This document shows, piece after piece, positions 1-9,083 of a stretch of 64,000 bases of DNA. A program made the translations under genes and the position numbers. Every line of letters begins with the position of its first letter. Position 1 is the first letter of the stretch. Where the stretch lies: contig OZ244903.1 in the NCBI GenBank assembly GCA_965221625.1, positions 2,046,001 through 2,110,000 of the forward strand, read 5' to 3'. The notes beneath the pieces are model-generated. The model ran no database searches and was not told the origin of the DNA. It worked only from the letters and a program-made list of their open reading frames with translations. The stretch comes from Bin127 sp965221625. Lineage in GTDB: Bacteria > Chloroflexota > Dehalococcoidia > Lucifugimonadales > Lucifugimonadaceae.

Positions 1-2754
1 AATCGCCTCGGCGGTCGACGCTGACATGTCGAGAAGGAACGCGACGGCGACCGAACGTTCGGTCTTGTTGCGACGCCAGTAGATTTTGTCATCGGGAGTG
101 GTACCGGCGCGGATGTCGATGACGGCTTCAAGCATCGGGTCGAAATCGAGTTCCTCACCGTCCTCAAGACGCTTCTGCTTGCGGTACATCTCCGGCATCA
201 CCATCTCGAATTGCTTCTTGATGGTGGCAAGCAGCGATGCGCGCTCGACTAACGTGTCTCGATAGAAGCCGAGATCACCAGAAGTCATCTCCTTTTCGTG
301 AACCATGCACCAGCGCGGCCGATACTCATTGGCTCTGAAGTCCCACTCGTCGTAGACAAACTGGTCAGGACCGGAAGCGGAGAGCGGGCCGCCTTCTTCG
401 TCGACGTGCTGCATCGGGCCAGATGACTGGTTTTGTGCTTGAGGATCGCGACGTTGCATCTCCTTGAGGAGGTTCTCGAGCATCTCGGCGAGTTCCGACG
501 ACATCTCTTCGCCGTCCTGCCCTTCTTGGATGTCGACCTCCGCCGAGTTCTTCACCATCTCTTCGAGCTGCTCTTGGGTAAGGGGTTGCATCTCCCCCAT
601 CTCTTCGTCAGCGAACTCCATGCCGTCAGACATCATTGCTTGAGAAAGCAGTTGCGACAACTCGGGTTTGAACTCTCCTCGGTAGTCGACCTCCTGCGGC
701 GACGAATAGTCTTGCTCGCCACCTTCGTCGAAGTCTTCGAATTCCTCGGTTTCCTGAGCGTCCTCATCACCTGTACTTTCGCCGGGAATCATCGATTCAA
801 TGAAAGCCTGGATGATGCCTTGTACGTCTTCGTCGTCCTCATCGCCTTTGCTCTCATCCTCCTCCTCGTCGTCATCATCAAGGTCGTCGAACTCGTCGTC
901 GTCAAGCTCCTCATTCCGCACTTCATTCAACCATGCGCAAGCTCGGATCGTGGCTTCGGCGGCATCCTCAACGAGCACAGTCTCGTCACGCATCAACCGG
1001 ATCAAGCGTCGGAGCCGACGAGCGACCTCCATGTGTCGTTTGGGAACGATGAGATCCGTTTCCTGCCCGAGGCTGACCCGAATCATGAACTCGACGAGTG
1101 CTTCGCGTGCTGGCAAATCGGTCGTGTCAGGCCGGGCACCGAGCGCGTCATGCTGGACGGACTGAAAGCTGACAGCCAACCCGCGGTAGGTTGACATCAC
1201 ACGAGAATCGACTCGCGTACTCTCGAGGATCGTGAAAACGTCGTTGCTGAGCTTGCGGTCTGGGAAAAGGTCGAAGAATCGACTCATCGGAATCGGCGCG
1301 TGTTCCTCCTGCCCGTTGGATGTTGATCCCTTCCTCGGATTCTCACCTTCATTCGTGTCCGGGTTTTCGCCGGCAGCCTCGAACGCAGTCTCAGATGCCT
1401 CCGCCAACTTCGGACGCAGGTCAGCGAACTTTGTCGACGGACGCTCGAAGCTGAAACGGAACGAGCCGAACTCAATGTGCCCGGTTTGGTGCGTGGAAAT
1501 TACTTTGAAGAATGAGAAGTTACGCTCTTTGTTCGTGTGGTGGTTAATCACCTTTGGCAGATAGATCGTCGTACCTTCGGTGGTTGGCAATTCGCCTTGG
1601 AACCATCCGATGTTCTTGTCGACGAGTTGCTGCGCCGCTTGTACCTCAATCTCCTGTCCTGCGAGCATCCTGCAGTACATGCGGATTACTTCCCGGACGC
1701 GGTCGAGTTCGACGCTCGATGACAGTGATTCCAAGACCTCGTGCGAAAGTTCGGACTCGTTCTTGAAGTATGCCTCAACGGCAGTCGGTTTCTCTCGGAT
1801 TAATTCCATCCCTCGTCCGTGCCACTCGACAAGCTGGGGGAAGGTGACGCGTCCCAAAACGCGCGGGCCAGTAGTCAGGAATGAGGAGGATGCTTCGGGT
1901 GACCCTTCAGTGGCGACGCGATGCGTCAGATCGATAAGTGTGTCTCGATATTCGTGGCCAACCTCGCTAATCGCCCGGGAGCCGTCTCGAACCAACTTCG
2001 CAGAATCGACCCCTTCCTTGCTCGCCAGACGGTTCACGAGGGAGATGAAGCTGGATCTCTGTTCGCGAGGCATCTCGACGAGCGAAATCTGGGCCGCGTC
2101 GAGCATCGGTTGCACATGTCGCCACGATGTCTTAGCGACTGTATTGCAAAGCACAATGAACGCACCGGCGTCGCGTCCTAACTTCGGAAACACATCCGCG
2201 CTTTTGTCCAGCGCGTCGCCAGCCATGTCATAGGAACGTTGAGAGACGAGTTCCAAGAACTCGCCGAACCGTCTAAGCTCATCAAATGACAGCGATTCCA
2301 ATAGTTGCGGCGTCGCTTCGAAGAGCTTGCACGCGAGTGCCGACGACTTCCACGTGCCCCGGTAGAGTGCGCGGCACGACTGCGCCCAATCGCCAATGTA
2401 CCGCGGGCGCAACCTCTCGATCGCATCTGGACTGGCGCGGAAAAAGGCAACCGCCAGGCTTGGCGATGCGATGCACAACTGGTCGCCGATCTTCACCCAG
2501 CTGATAAACTGACCTGCCGGCAGGTGGCGTTGCACTCTCGGTGACGCGTTGAAGAGCTCGGCTCCGGCTTCCCACGACCTCACCGTACGCTTGGAGATCA
2601 TCAATCCCGACTGCGCCCACTGCTCGAGTTTGTCAACCGCCAGCCGTCCTGCCAGCGCGTTGACTGCCCCGTCGTAGTTGGAAACGACCGGTGAAGGGAA
2701 GTTGCTGAGTTCGGCGCGGACCGATGCGAGAGTCTGGTTGCTTGACTGAGTCAT
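1..2754 (-). CDS. VWA-domain protein, CbbO/NorD-like (partial, C-terminus beyond window)
   Basis: An unbroken frame of 918 codons runs from the ATG at 2754 to base 1, so the C-terminus is missing. Near residue 905, just before the window edge, the frame reads AVAFLLDMSAST. This is the start of a von Willebrand A domain with the metal-binding DxSxS motif. It is preceded by the RRNKTERSVAV-type segment typical of NorD/CbbO proteins. Residues about 615-650 are a very acidic Asp/Glu linker. The start codon overlaps the stop of the upstream Nudix gene (ATGA), and a MoxR/CbbQ ATPase lies one gene further up. In the CbbQO and NorQD families the ATPase and VWA protein form a complex that remodels or activates a target enzyme. 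The target here cannot be told from the sequence. Confidence 0.85.
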   Translation of the reverse strand, partial: MTQSSNQTLASVRAELSNFPSPVVSNYDGAVNALAGRLAVDKLEQWAQSGLMISKRTVRSWEAGAELFNASPRVQRHLPAGQFISWVKIGDQLCIASPSLAVAFFRASPDAIERLRPRYIGDWAQSCRALYRGTWKSSALACKLFEATPQLLESLSFDELRRFGEFLELVSQRSYDMAGDALDKSADVFPKLGRDAGAFIVLCNTVAKTSWRHVQPMLDAAQISLVEMPREQRSSFISLVNRLASKEGVDSAKLVRDGSRAISEVGHEYRDTLIDLTHRVATEGSPEASSSFLTTGPRVLGRVTFPQLVEWHGRGMELIREKPTAVEAYFKNESELSHEVLESLSSSVELDRVREVIRMYCRMLAGQEIEVQAAQQLVDKNIGWFQGELPTTEGTTIYLPKVINHHTNKERNFSFFKVISTHQTGHIEFGSFRFSFERPSTKFADLRPKLAEASETAFEAAGENPDTNEGENPRKGSTSNGQEEHAPIPMSRFFDLFPDRKLSNDVFTILESTRVDSRVMSTYRGLAVSFQSVQHDALGARPDTTDLPAREALVEFMIRVSLGQETDLIVPKRHMEVARRLRRLIRLMRDETVLVEDAAEATIRACAWLNEVRNEELDDDEFDDLDDDDEEEDESKGDEDDEDVQGIIQAFIESMIPGESTGDEDAQETEEFEDFDEGGEQDYSSPQEVDYRGEFKPELSQLLSQAMMSDGMEFADEEMGEMQPLTQEQLEEMVKNSAEVDIQEGQDGEEMSSELAEMLENLLKEMQRRDPQAQNQSSGPMQHVDEEGGPLSASGPDQFVYDEWDFRANEYRPRWCMVHEKEMTSGDLGFYRDTLVERASLLATIKKQFEMVMPEMYRKQKRLEDGEELDFDPMLEAVIDIRAGTTPDDKIYWRRNKTERSVAVAFLLDMSASTAEAI

Positions 2755-3380
2755 GCCGGATTCGCTTCGCCATTGAGTTCGGACATTACTTGGTGGATTA
2801 TTCGCGCAGTCGCACCCCAAATGATGCGGCCATCGTATTCGATGGCGTCCCAGGTTCGAGTCACGCCTGCACGCATCAACGTTATCTGACGGCGAGCCAT
2901 AACGTCCCCAAGTCTATTGACGGGCACGAACGCGACGTCGTCGACCTCATTTGCGGAAGGAAGCAAACGTGCGCTCTGTTTCTTGAAACCCGCGAAGGGC
3001 TTGACCTCAAATCCGGTCCCGGTAATGACCTTGGGCAGTTCACCCCAAATATCGATATCCGACTGTGTCAATCCCAACTCTTCTTCGGTTTCGCGGATTG
3101 CGGTTTCCAACAGAGATTCGTCGGCCGGCTCTGCAACACCGCCGGGGAAAGCCCACTCGGTGCGGTGGTTGCCGCGCAATGCTGAACGGCGAATCAGCAG
3201 CAAGGTAGCCAGATCGCAATGAATGGCGAAGAGCACCGCTACCGCGGCACGTCGCCGAGGCCCGGCAGTTCGATCTTCGCCCTCTGGAGGTTCGGTTTCG
3301 CCCGGATGGGCACTTACGTGCGGACGCGTCAGTCTATCCTTGGCGAACTCAAGATACTCAGACGCCGATTGGAATATCAC
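2751..3380 (-). CDS. Nudix hydrolase, CoA pyrophosphatase (NudL)-like
   Basis: A 209-residue protein with a clear Nudix box about residues 80-105, GGVAEPADESLLETAI followed by RETEEELGL. It has one extra residue in the first half, as in the NudL/CoA-diphosphatase group. The preceding LLIRRSALRGNHRTEWAFPGG also resembles that group, whose members split CoA and its derivatives into phosphopantetheine and 3',5'-ADP. Substrate assignment is inference from this resemblance. The gene overlaps both neighbours by 4 nt (ATGA), so it is translated from the same mRNA as the MoxR-type ATPase upstream and the VWA protein downstream. coaE, the last enzyme of CoA synthesis, is the next gene upstream of the ATPase. 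Confidence 0.85.
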   Translation of the reverse strand: MIFQSASEYLEFAKDRLTRPHVSAHPGETEPPEGEDRTAGPRRRAAVAVLFAIHCDLATLLLIRRSALRGNHRTEWAFPGGVAEPADESLLETAIRETEEELGLTQSDIDIWGELPKVITGTGFEVKPFAGFKKQSARLLPSANEVDDVAFVPVNRLGDVMARRQITLMRAGVTRTWDAIEYDGRIIWGATARIIHQVMSELNGEANPA

Positions 3381-4270
3381 GGGAATATCGACGATACGAC
3401 TTCGTCAATGCTGCGTTGCACCTGTGGATCGTCAGTGATGCCCCAAGTAACGGCGACCTGGCATGCGCGGCGTGGGTTGATGCCTTCGTTAATCAGCTTC
3501 GCAGCGTAGATGAGGACGCGCGTCGATGCGCCTTCTTCCAACCCGTGTTCTCGCAGATTTCGAATCTTTCCGCCGAGTGCGGCGAGCAGCCCGGAGTGTT
3601 CGTCGTCGCAACCGGATTCGTGCGAAATGATCTTCGCTTCATGTTCCTCGTCCGGGAAATCGAACTCCAAAGCAACGAAACGTTGACGCGTGCTATGTTT
3701 CAGATCCTTTACCGCGTTCTGATATCCAGGGTTGTAGGAAACTACGAGGAGGAAACCGATTGCCGCGTCGATAACCATGCCGAGTTTGTCAATGGTCAGC
3801 GTTCTTCGGTGGTCAGTCAAAGGGTGAATGATGACCGTCGTGTCCTTGCGCGCCTCGACTACCTCGTCGAGATAGCAAATGCCCCCGGACTTCACAGCGC
3901 GCGTTAGTGGTCCGTCCTGCCAGCGTGTGCCATCGCGGTCGAGCAGGTAGCGGCCGATCAAATCAGATGCCGTGAGGTCTTCGTGACATGCCACCGTCAC
4001 CAAAGGCAGCGAGTCGACAACGCCGTTGGTGCTAGACTTCGCCTTGGATTTGGGTTTGGCGACAGAAAGGGACTGACCAAGCCGCCATGACATGTGCTCT
4101 ACAAACCGAGTCTTCCCTGTACCGGTCGGTCCCTTCAACAAAACGGGCACGCGTTGGTGGTACGCGGCTTGGAATATCTCAACTTCATCACCGAGAGGCA
4201 GATAATACGGTTCGTCCTCAATCACGTACTCTTCAATGATTGTTTCGTTGTATAGCTGCTCAGTCGCCAT
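3377..4270 (-). CDS. MoxR/CbbQ/NorQ-family AAA+ ATPase
   Basis: A 297-residue AAA+ protein. Walker A KGPTGTGKT is at residues 46-54 and Walker B is GICYLDEVVEA. The segment DLIGRYLLDRDGTRWQDGPL matches the CbbQ/NorQ branch of the MoxR group. The ATG at 4270 is chosen because GGAAG lies 5 nt upstream and because the longer frame would run back into coaE. CbbQ-type ATPases work with a VWA partner (CbbO/NorD) to activate enzymes such as Rubisco or nitric-oxide reductase. The likely partner lies two genes downstream, separated by a Nudix gene. No Rubisco or NorCB gene is visible here, so the client is unknown. Confidence 0.9.
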   Translation of the reverse strand: MATEQLYNETIIEEYVIEDEPYYLPLGDEVEIFQAAYHQRVPVLLKGPTGTGKTRFVEHMSWRLGQSLSVAKPKSKAKSSTNGVVDSLPLVTVACHEDLTASDLIGRYLLDRDGTRWQDGPLTRAVKSGGICYLDEVVEARKDTTVIIHPLTDHRRTLTIDKLGMVIDAAIGFLLVVSYNPGYQNAVKDLKHSTRQRFVALEFDFPDEEHEAKIISHESGCDDEHSGLLAALGGKIRNLREHGLEEGASTRVLIYAAKLINEGINPRRACQVAVTWGITDDPQVQRSIDEVVSSIFP

Positions 4271-4287
4271 TAAGCTTCCATTCGGCA

Positions 4288-4890
4288 CTAGTTTAGGTTT
4301 GCGGTGGTTTGGTCCCAAAGTCGGATGACTTGATCTCTCAGAGAGTTGAGGTCGCAATCGTTGTGGATCACAACGTCGGCTTTGGATTTTTTCGTTTCAG
4401 GATCGAGTTGGGCGTCCATGCGTTGGCGCACTTCGTTTGCCGACAATCCGGTGTTTCGCATCACGCGCGCCAATCTTTGATGATACGACGAATCTACGAC
4501 CCAAACCTGATCTGCGAGGTCGTCCCAACCAGCTTCGTAAAGCACCGCCGCATCAATGGCGCAAGCCAAATTGCCGGACCTTCGATGCTGGTCAATCGCA
4601 CTGACCAATCGTTCCCGGATTCGCGGCCAGACGATGTGCTCCAACTCTTGCAGACGAGCCAGGTCTGCAAAGACGACAGTGCCTAATGCTCTGCGATCGA
4701 TCTCGCCATCTTGCCGCAAGATCTCGTTCCCGAATGCCTCTACGACGTCTTGGTATGCAGAGGTTCCTTTGGAATAGACCATATGACCTATCGCATCGGC
4801 ACAGATGACTTTGGCACCTACTTCAGCCAAGATGTCGGCAACCGCTGATTTTCCGGCACCCATCCCACCTGTTACTGCAATCTTGATCAT
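4288..4890 (-). CDS. coaE: dephospho-CoA kinase
   Basis: A 200-residue P-loop kinase beginning MIKIAVTGGMGAGKSAV. The P-loop GGMGAGKS is followed by the CoaE-typical CADAIGHMVY and later DAAVLYEAGWDDLADQVWVV and LARVMRNTGLS. It phosphorylates the 3'-hydroxyl of dephospho-CoA in the cytoplasm, the last step of CoA synthesis. The frame is open upstream to 5001, but the ATG at 4890 puts the P-loop at the usual distance from the N-terminus and is preferred. The gene is divergent from selA and 17 nt upstream of the MoxR-type ATPase, with which it is probably co-transcribed. Confidence 0.93.
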   Translation of the reverse strand: MIKIAVTGGMGAGKSAVADILAEVGAKVICADAIGHMVYSKGTSAYQDVVEAFGNEILRQDGEIDRRALGTVVFADLARLQELEHIVWPRIRERLVSAIDQHRRSGNLACAIDAAVLYEAGWDDLADQVWVVDSSYHQRLARVMRNTGLSANEVRQRMDAQLDPETKKSKADVVIHNDCDLNSLRDQVIRLWDQTTANLN

Positions 4891-4919
4891 GCCGGGAGCA
4901 CTCAATGCGCGAGTAAAAT

Positions 4920-6386
4920 ATGTTACCACCGCGAGCACGAATCTCGGCGAAATTGCCGGCTCGCGGGCAGCCGGAAACACGCTGGCGGCGAAATTTGGCA
5001 CTCATCTCAATCCAAAACGCAGAATCAGCCAAATCCCAGTTACGATCGTTGCCTAGCGTGAACGCGCTGTTGTCTGAACCACGTCTGGAGCGTTTGGCAC
5101 AAAGGTTCCCACGTTCATACGTGGCGAACATGGCAAGGATCGCAATTGAGGAGACGCGAACGGCGATCCTGCGAGGGGAGGCGACGCCGGATGCAAACTC
5201 TGCCCGCGCAATCTCCATCCTGGTGTTGGACGCGATTACGGAAACGTCGAAGATGTCGCCGCAGCGTGTAATCAACGCCTCTGGTGTCATCCTGCACACG
5301 AATCTCGGTCGCGCGCCGTTGAGCGAAGCCGCGGCAAGGGCCGCAGCGATGGTTTCCTTGGGCTATTCGGACCTCGAATTCAACTTAAGCACCGGTACCC
5401 GTGGGTCGCGCCACCAACACGTCTCAGATTTGCTCCGAGCGGTGACGGGAGCCGAAAATGGCGTCGCCGTTAACAACAACGCCGCGGCCGCCCTGTTGGT
5501 CTTGAGCACGCTCGCCGGCGACGGCGGGGAGGTCATCGTCTCACGTTCTGAAGCCGTTGAGATTGGTGGCGGTTTCAGAGTGCCCGACGTCATGCGGCAA
5601 TCGGGCGCAACTTTGGTCGACGTCGCGACTACTAACCGTACATACGCCCGCGACTACGAGGATGCGATTACGCCTAACACCCGGGCAATCTTGAGAGTCC
5701 ATCGCTCGAACTTCGAGATCTCAGGATTCGTGCATCAAGATCCATTGGCGGACATCGTTGCCGTCGCAGAAAAGCATGGGATACCTGTGGTTGACGACCT
5801 CGGCTCGGGCTGCCTCATTGAAACCGAAATGTTCGGACTGAAACACGAACCGACCGTGCAAGACTCGATTGCGGCCGGTGCACACGTCACGATGTTCTCA
5901 GGCGACAAACTACTTGGTGGCCCGCAGGCGGGAATCATCGTCGGTAAACAAAGTCTCATCGACCGCGTCGCCAAACATCCCCTCGCGCGCGCGGTGCGGA
6001 TTGACAAGATGACATTGGCGGCGTTGAACTCGACGCTGATTGCCTATCTGCAATCGAACGCGACAGCAGAACTTCCGATCTGGCGCATGATTTCAACTTC
6101 TGTCGACAACATCGAAAAGGTTGCGATCGAGTGGTCTAAACGCGTGAAATCCACGGTGATTGACGGTTCGACTGCGATCGGTGGCGGCAGTGCACCCGGT
6201 CAGTGTTTGCCGACCAAGTTGTTGGCCGTTGACTCGAACGTGTCTGCACCCGGTTTGGCGCGTGAATTGCTGAGTAACTCGCCGCCAATCGTGGGGCGAA
6301 TCGAAGATGATCAGTTCTTGCTCGACCCGCGCACCGTACTGCCCGAAGAACGGGAATCAATAACCTCGGCACTGCACCGCATCTAA
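4920..6386 (+). CDS. selA: L-seryl-tRNA(Sec) selenium transferase
   Basis: A PLP enzyme that converts seryl-tRNA(Sec) to selenocysteinyl-tRNA(Sec) using selenophosphate. The N-terminal segment LRSLPSVNALL, then INASGVILHTNLGRAPL, VNNNAAAALLVL, VDDLGSGCL and the PLP-lysine motif MFSGDKLLGGPQAG (Lys about residue 330) are all SelA hallmarks, and the protein runs to full length. The start is uncertain. The ATG at 4920 lies only 29 nt from the divergent coaE start, and in-frame TTG codons at 4995 or 5049 would give an N-terminus closer to other SelA proteins. It is functionally linked to the tRNA-Sec at 53.1 kb and to the UGA-containing gene at 31.3 kb. selB and selD are not in the window. Confidence 0.95.
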   Translation: MLPPRARISAKLPARGQPETRWRRNLALISIQNAESAKSQLRSLPSVNALLSEPRLERLAQRFPRSYVANMARIAIEETRTAILRGEATPDANSARAISILVLDAITETSKMSPQRVINASGVILHTNLGRAPLSEAAARAAAMVSLGYSDLEFNLSTGTRGSRHQHVSDLLRAVTGAENGVAVNNNAAAALLVLSTLAGDGGEVIVSRSEAVEIGGGFRVPDVMRQSGATLVDVATTNRTYARDYEDAITPNTRAILRVHRSNFEISGFVHQDPLADIVAVAEKHGIPVVDDLGSGCLIETEMFGLKHEPTVQDSIAAGAHVTMFSGDKLLGGPQAGIIVGKQSLIDRVAKHPLARAVRIDKMTLAALNSTLIAYLQSNATAELPIWRMISTSVDNIEKVAIEWSKRVKSTVIDGSTAIGGGSAPGQCLPTKLLAVDSNVSAPGLARELLSNSPPIVGRIEDDQFLLDPRTVLPEERESITSALHRI

Positions 6387-6495
6387 CTGAACCCGAGATC
6401 CAGTCTGTCCGCACAGATCACACTTCGGCACGCGTCGTGCCGCGGACGTGCCAACGCCAAGAGTAAACTCGCATCCAACAGCGCGAATGTGTGTG

Positions 6496-7851
6496 ATGAC
6501 AATCTTCGACGAGCGCGGACGGACCATTCTCGGGCGACAAGCTCCTTTGGCGACAAGGATGCGACCGCGGACTTTGGACGAGTTCGTGGGGCAACAGAGT
6601 CTTGTCGGCGAAGGGCGCGTCGTACGAAGAATGATCGAACAAGATCGCCTTCATTCAATGATCCTGTGGGGGCCGCCTGGCAGCGGCAAGACGACGCTGG
6701 CGCAGCTGATATCACGCGTTACTGCATCACATTTCGTCGAGTTGTCTGCCGTTTCGTCGGGAGTTAGAGACGTGAGACGCGAGGCTGGCGAAGCACAACA
6801 TCGACTCGGCGCGAATGGAGTTCGCACCGTCCTCTTCATCGACGAGATACACCGATTCTCGAAATCGCAACAGGACGCGCTCCTCCCGCACGTTGAAGCC
6901 GGTACGTTCACATTAATTGGAGCGACTACGGAAAACCCCTCTTTCGAGGTTAACGCACCATTGTTGTCGCGGACGCGCGTCTACCGAGTCGAGCCATTGA
7001 CGGATCGCAACATGGATCGAATTTTGGATGCGGCATTACGAGATGAAGAGCGCGGACTGGGGTTGCTGAATCCGACTCTCGACGACGATGCGCGTTCGTT
7101 CCTGCTACGCGCTTCAAACGGCGATGCGAGGACGCTACTCAATTCGCTCGAAATCTCGGTTGACTCAGCGGAGCCAGCAAAGGACGGAGTTCGCCGAGTA
7201 ACCGTGGATCTTGTTGAACAAGCACTGGAAAAACGCTCGCGCTACGACCGTCTAGGTGACATGCACTACGACGCAATCTCGGCGTTCATCAAGTCGGTAC
7301 GAGCTTCTGATCCGGATGCTGCAATCTACTATTTGGCGCGCATGATCGACGCCGGGGAGGATCCGTTGTTCATCGCTCGCCGTTTGGTAGTTCTAGCAGC
7401 GGAAGACATTGGGTTGGCTAACCCGAACGGGTTGGCCGTCGCAGTCGCAGCACAGCAAGCGGTGCAATTCATCGGAATGCCTGAGGGACGGATACCTTTG
7501 GCGGAGGCGACAATCTTCCTCGCTGCAGCCCCGAAATCTAACTCCGCTTACATCGCCATCGACCGCGCACTCGATCTAGTCCGAACCACGCGTGACGAGG
7601 CGATTCCGAAGCACCTCAGAAACGCGCCTACCGCGCTCTCAAAGCAGTTCGGGCATGGGCGAGGATATGTCTACCCACACGACCAAGAAGGTCATTTTCA
7701 TCCCGGGCAAAACCTACCGGAGGCGATCAAGTTATCGCGGTTCTACGAGCCTTCGGACCAAGGTGCCGAGTTACAGATGCGGCACCGGTTAGACGAGTGG
7801 TGGCGAGGCAGATACGGCGAGACGACGAACCCTAGAGCTACGACGCGCTAG
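6496..7851 (+). CDS. rarA: replication-associated recombination protein A (RarA/MgsA)
   Basis: A clamp-loader-like AAA+ ATPase that acts at stalled replication forks. After MTIFDERG comes PLATRMRPRTLDEFVGQ, then Walker A WGPPGSGKTTLAQLI, Walker B VLFIDEIHRFSKSQQDALL, sensor 1 IGATTENPSFEVN and the RarA C-terminal part with YDRLGDMHYDAISAFIKS and HYPHDQEGHF-like YVYPHDQEGHFHPGQNLP. The frame is open from 6448, but conservation begins at about the ATG at 6496 (an alternative ATG is at 6487). No strong ribosome-binding site is visible for any of them. It stands between selA and the convergent ltaE. Confidence 0.94.
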   Translation: MTIFDERGRTILGRQAPLATRMRPRTLDEFVGQQSLVGEGRVVRRMIEQDRLHSMILWGPPGSGKTTLAQLISRVTASHFVELSAVSSGVRDVRREAGEAQHRLGANGVRTVLFIDEIHRFSKSQQDALLPHVEAGTFTLIGATTENPSFEVNAPLLSRTRVYRVEPLTDRNMDRILDAALRDEERGLGLLNPTLDDDARSFLLRASNGDARTLLNSLEISVDSAEPAKDGVRRVTVDLVEQALEKRSRYDRLGDMHYDAISAFIKSVRASDPDAAIYYLARMIDAGEDPLFIARRLVVLAAEDIGLANPNGLAVAVAAQQAVQFIGMPEGRIPLAEATIFLAAAPKSNSAYIAIDRALDLVRTTRDEAIPKHLRNAPTALSKQFGHGRGYVYPHDQEGHFHPGQNLPEAIKLSRFYEPSDQGAELQMRHRLDEWWRGRYGETTNPRATTR

Positions 7852-7901
7852 GTTGAAGTGGATTTGCCGCCGAGGATACCGCGATGTCTGCGGCGAGGAC
7901 G

Positions 7902-8933
7902 CTATCCTGTCAGTACTTCGTTGACAGCGACCACGGTGGAATCGACGTCTTCGGAGTTGATGCCAAAATGCGTGACCATTCGCATCGTCGGATCGCCGGC
8001 ATTAACCAATATTCCTCGGGATTTCAGACCGTTTGAGATGGCCTGTCCAGTACCGGGCGGAATCTGGAAGTAGACGATATTCGTCTCAATGTCGTCGGGA
8101 TCGACGCTGATGCCGTCGATTTCGGCAAGCCCTTCAGCTAAGCGTTTAGCGTTGGCGTGATCTTCGGCCAGACGTTCGACCATGTTGTCGAGTGCGTAGA
8201 TACCTGCTGACGCGATTACGCCAACTTGACGCATCCCGGCACCCAGCATCTTGCGCCAACGCCGTGCCCGGTCGATAAATTCGGCACTTCCGACCACTAC
8301 GCTGCCCACGGGACACGACAGACCTTTGGAGAGGCAGAACGTCGCCGAATCGGCGGACGCGACCAGATCTGCGGGATCTACTTTGAGGGCGACTGCCGCA
8401 TTGAATAATCGCGCACCGTCGACGTGCACGTTCATGCCACCTTCACGCGCCGCATCGGCCATCGCCTCAGATTGCTCTACGGTCAACGGTCGTCCGCTCG
8501 ACTGGTTGTGCGTGTTCTCGATGCATAGCAGCTTGGTCGGCGGAACGTGGTAGTCATTCGGTTTGGTGGCGGCTCGGATGAGCTCGGGTTCGAGGAAGCC
8601 GAAACGATCGGTTTTCAATGGGTAAAGAAACAATCCACCGAGTACGCTTGCGCCTCCAGCCTCATTCGAAAAGATGTGGGAGCGGTCGCCGACCAAGACC
8701 TCTTCGCCGCGACCGCAATGGGCAAGCATCGAAACCAAGTTGCCTTGGGTACCGGAGGTTACGAAGAGTCCTGCTTCTTTCCCCAACAATTCAGCCGATT
8801 TTGCCTCGAGTTCATTGACCGAGGGGTCATCGCCATAGACGTCGTCTCCGACCTCCGCTTCGTATATTACGCGGCGCATCTCTGGCGATGGCAGCGTGAC
8901 CGTATCGCTGCGCAGGTCAACTCGAACGTCCAT
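7902..8933 (-). CDS. ltaE: low-specificity L-threonine aldolase
   Basis: A 343-residue PLP enzyme that cleaves L-threonine or allo-threonine to glycine and acetaldehyde. It begins VDLRSDTVTLPSPEM, followed by GDDVYGDDPSVNELE, FVTSGTQGNLVSMLAH, NVHVDGARLFNAAVAL and the PLP lysine in TFCLSKGLSCPVGS (Lys 203). Length and all these motifs fit the threonine aldolase (beta-eliminating lyase) family. GGAG sits 9 nt before the ATG. It is convergent with rarA and divergent from lspA. Confidence 0.92.
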   Translation of the reverse strand: MDVRVDLRSDTVTLPSPEMRRVIYEAEVGDDVYGDDPSVNELEAKSAELLGKEAGLFVTSGTQGNLVSMLAHCGRGEEVLVGDRSHIFSNEAGGASVLGGLFLYPLKTDRFGFLEPELIRAATKPNDYHVPPTKLLCIENTHNQSSGRPLTVEQSEAMADAAREGGMNVHVDGARLFNAAVALKVDPADLVASADSATFCLSKGLSCPVGSVVVGSAEFIDRARRWRKMLGAGMRQVGVIASAGIYALDNMVERLAEDHANAKRLAEGLAEIDGISVDPDDIETNIVYFQIPPGTGQAISNGLKSRGILVNAGDPTMRMVTHFGINSEDVDSTVVAVNEVLTG

Positions 8934-9083
8934 CCGTGCATGCTCCTAATTTGCTAATGGCAATAGAGAGAATCTTAAGCGCGTGAGGCCGGAATCGCGC
9001 GCAATAGAATCGTGGTTAGTGTGCACGGGCCTTGCCCCATCACGATGGTTGCACGTTGACACCTCGCAAACGCAGTTCAATCC

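Noticed and set aside
433..1194. Long plus-strand frames opposite the VWA gene, including a Ser-rich one at 800-1165
   Set aside because: They are shadows of the Asp/Glu-rich linker of the minus-strand VWA gene (GAC/GAG read backward gives GTC/CTC and TCG/TCC); no family resemblance.
7852..7901. Imperfect inverted repeat between rarA and ltaE as a bidirectional terminator
   Set aside because: The loop is ~19 nt and no T-run follows on either strand.
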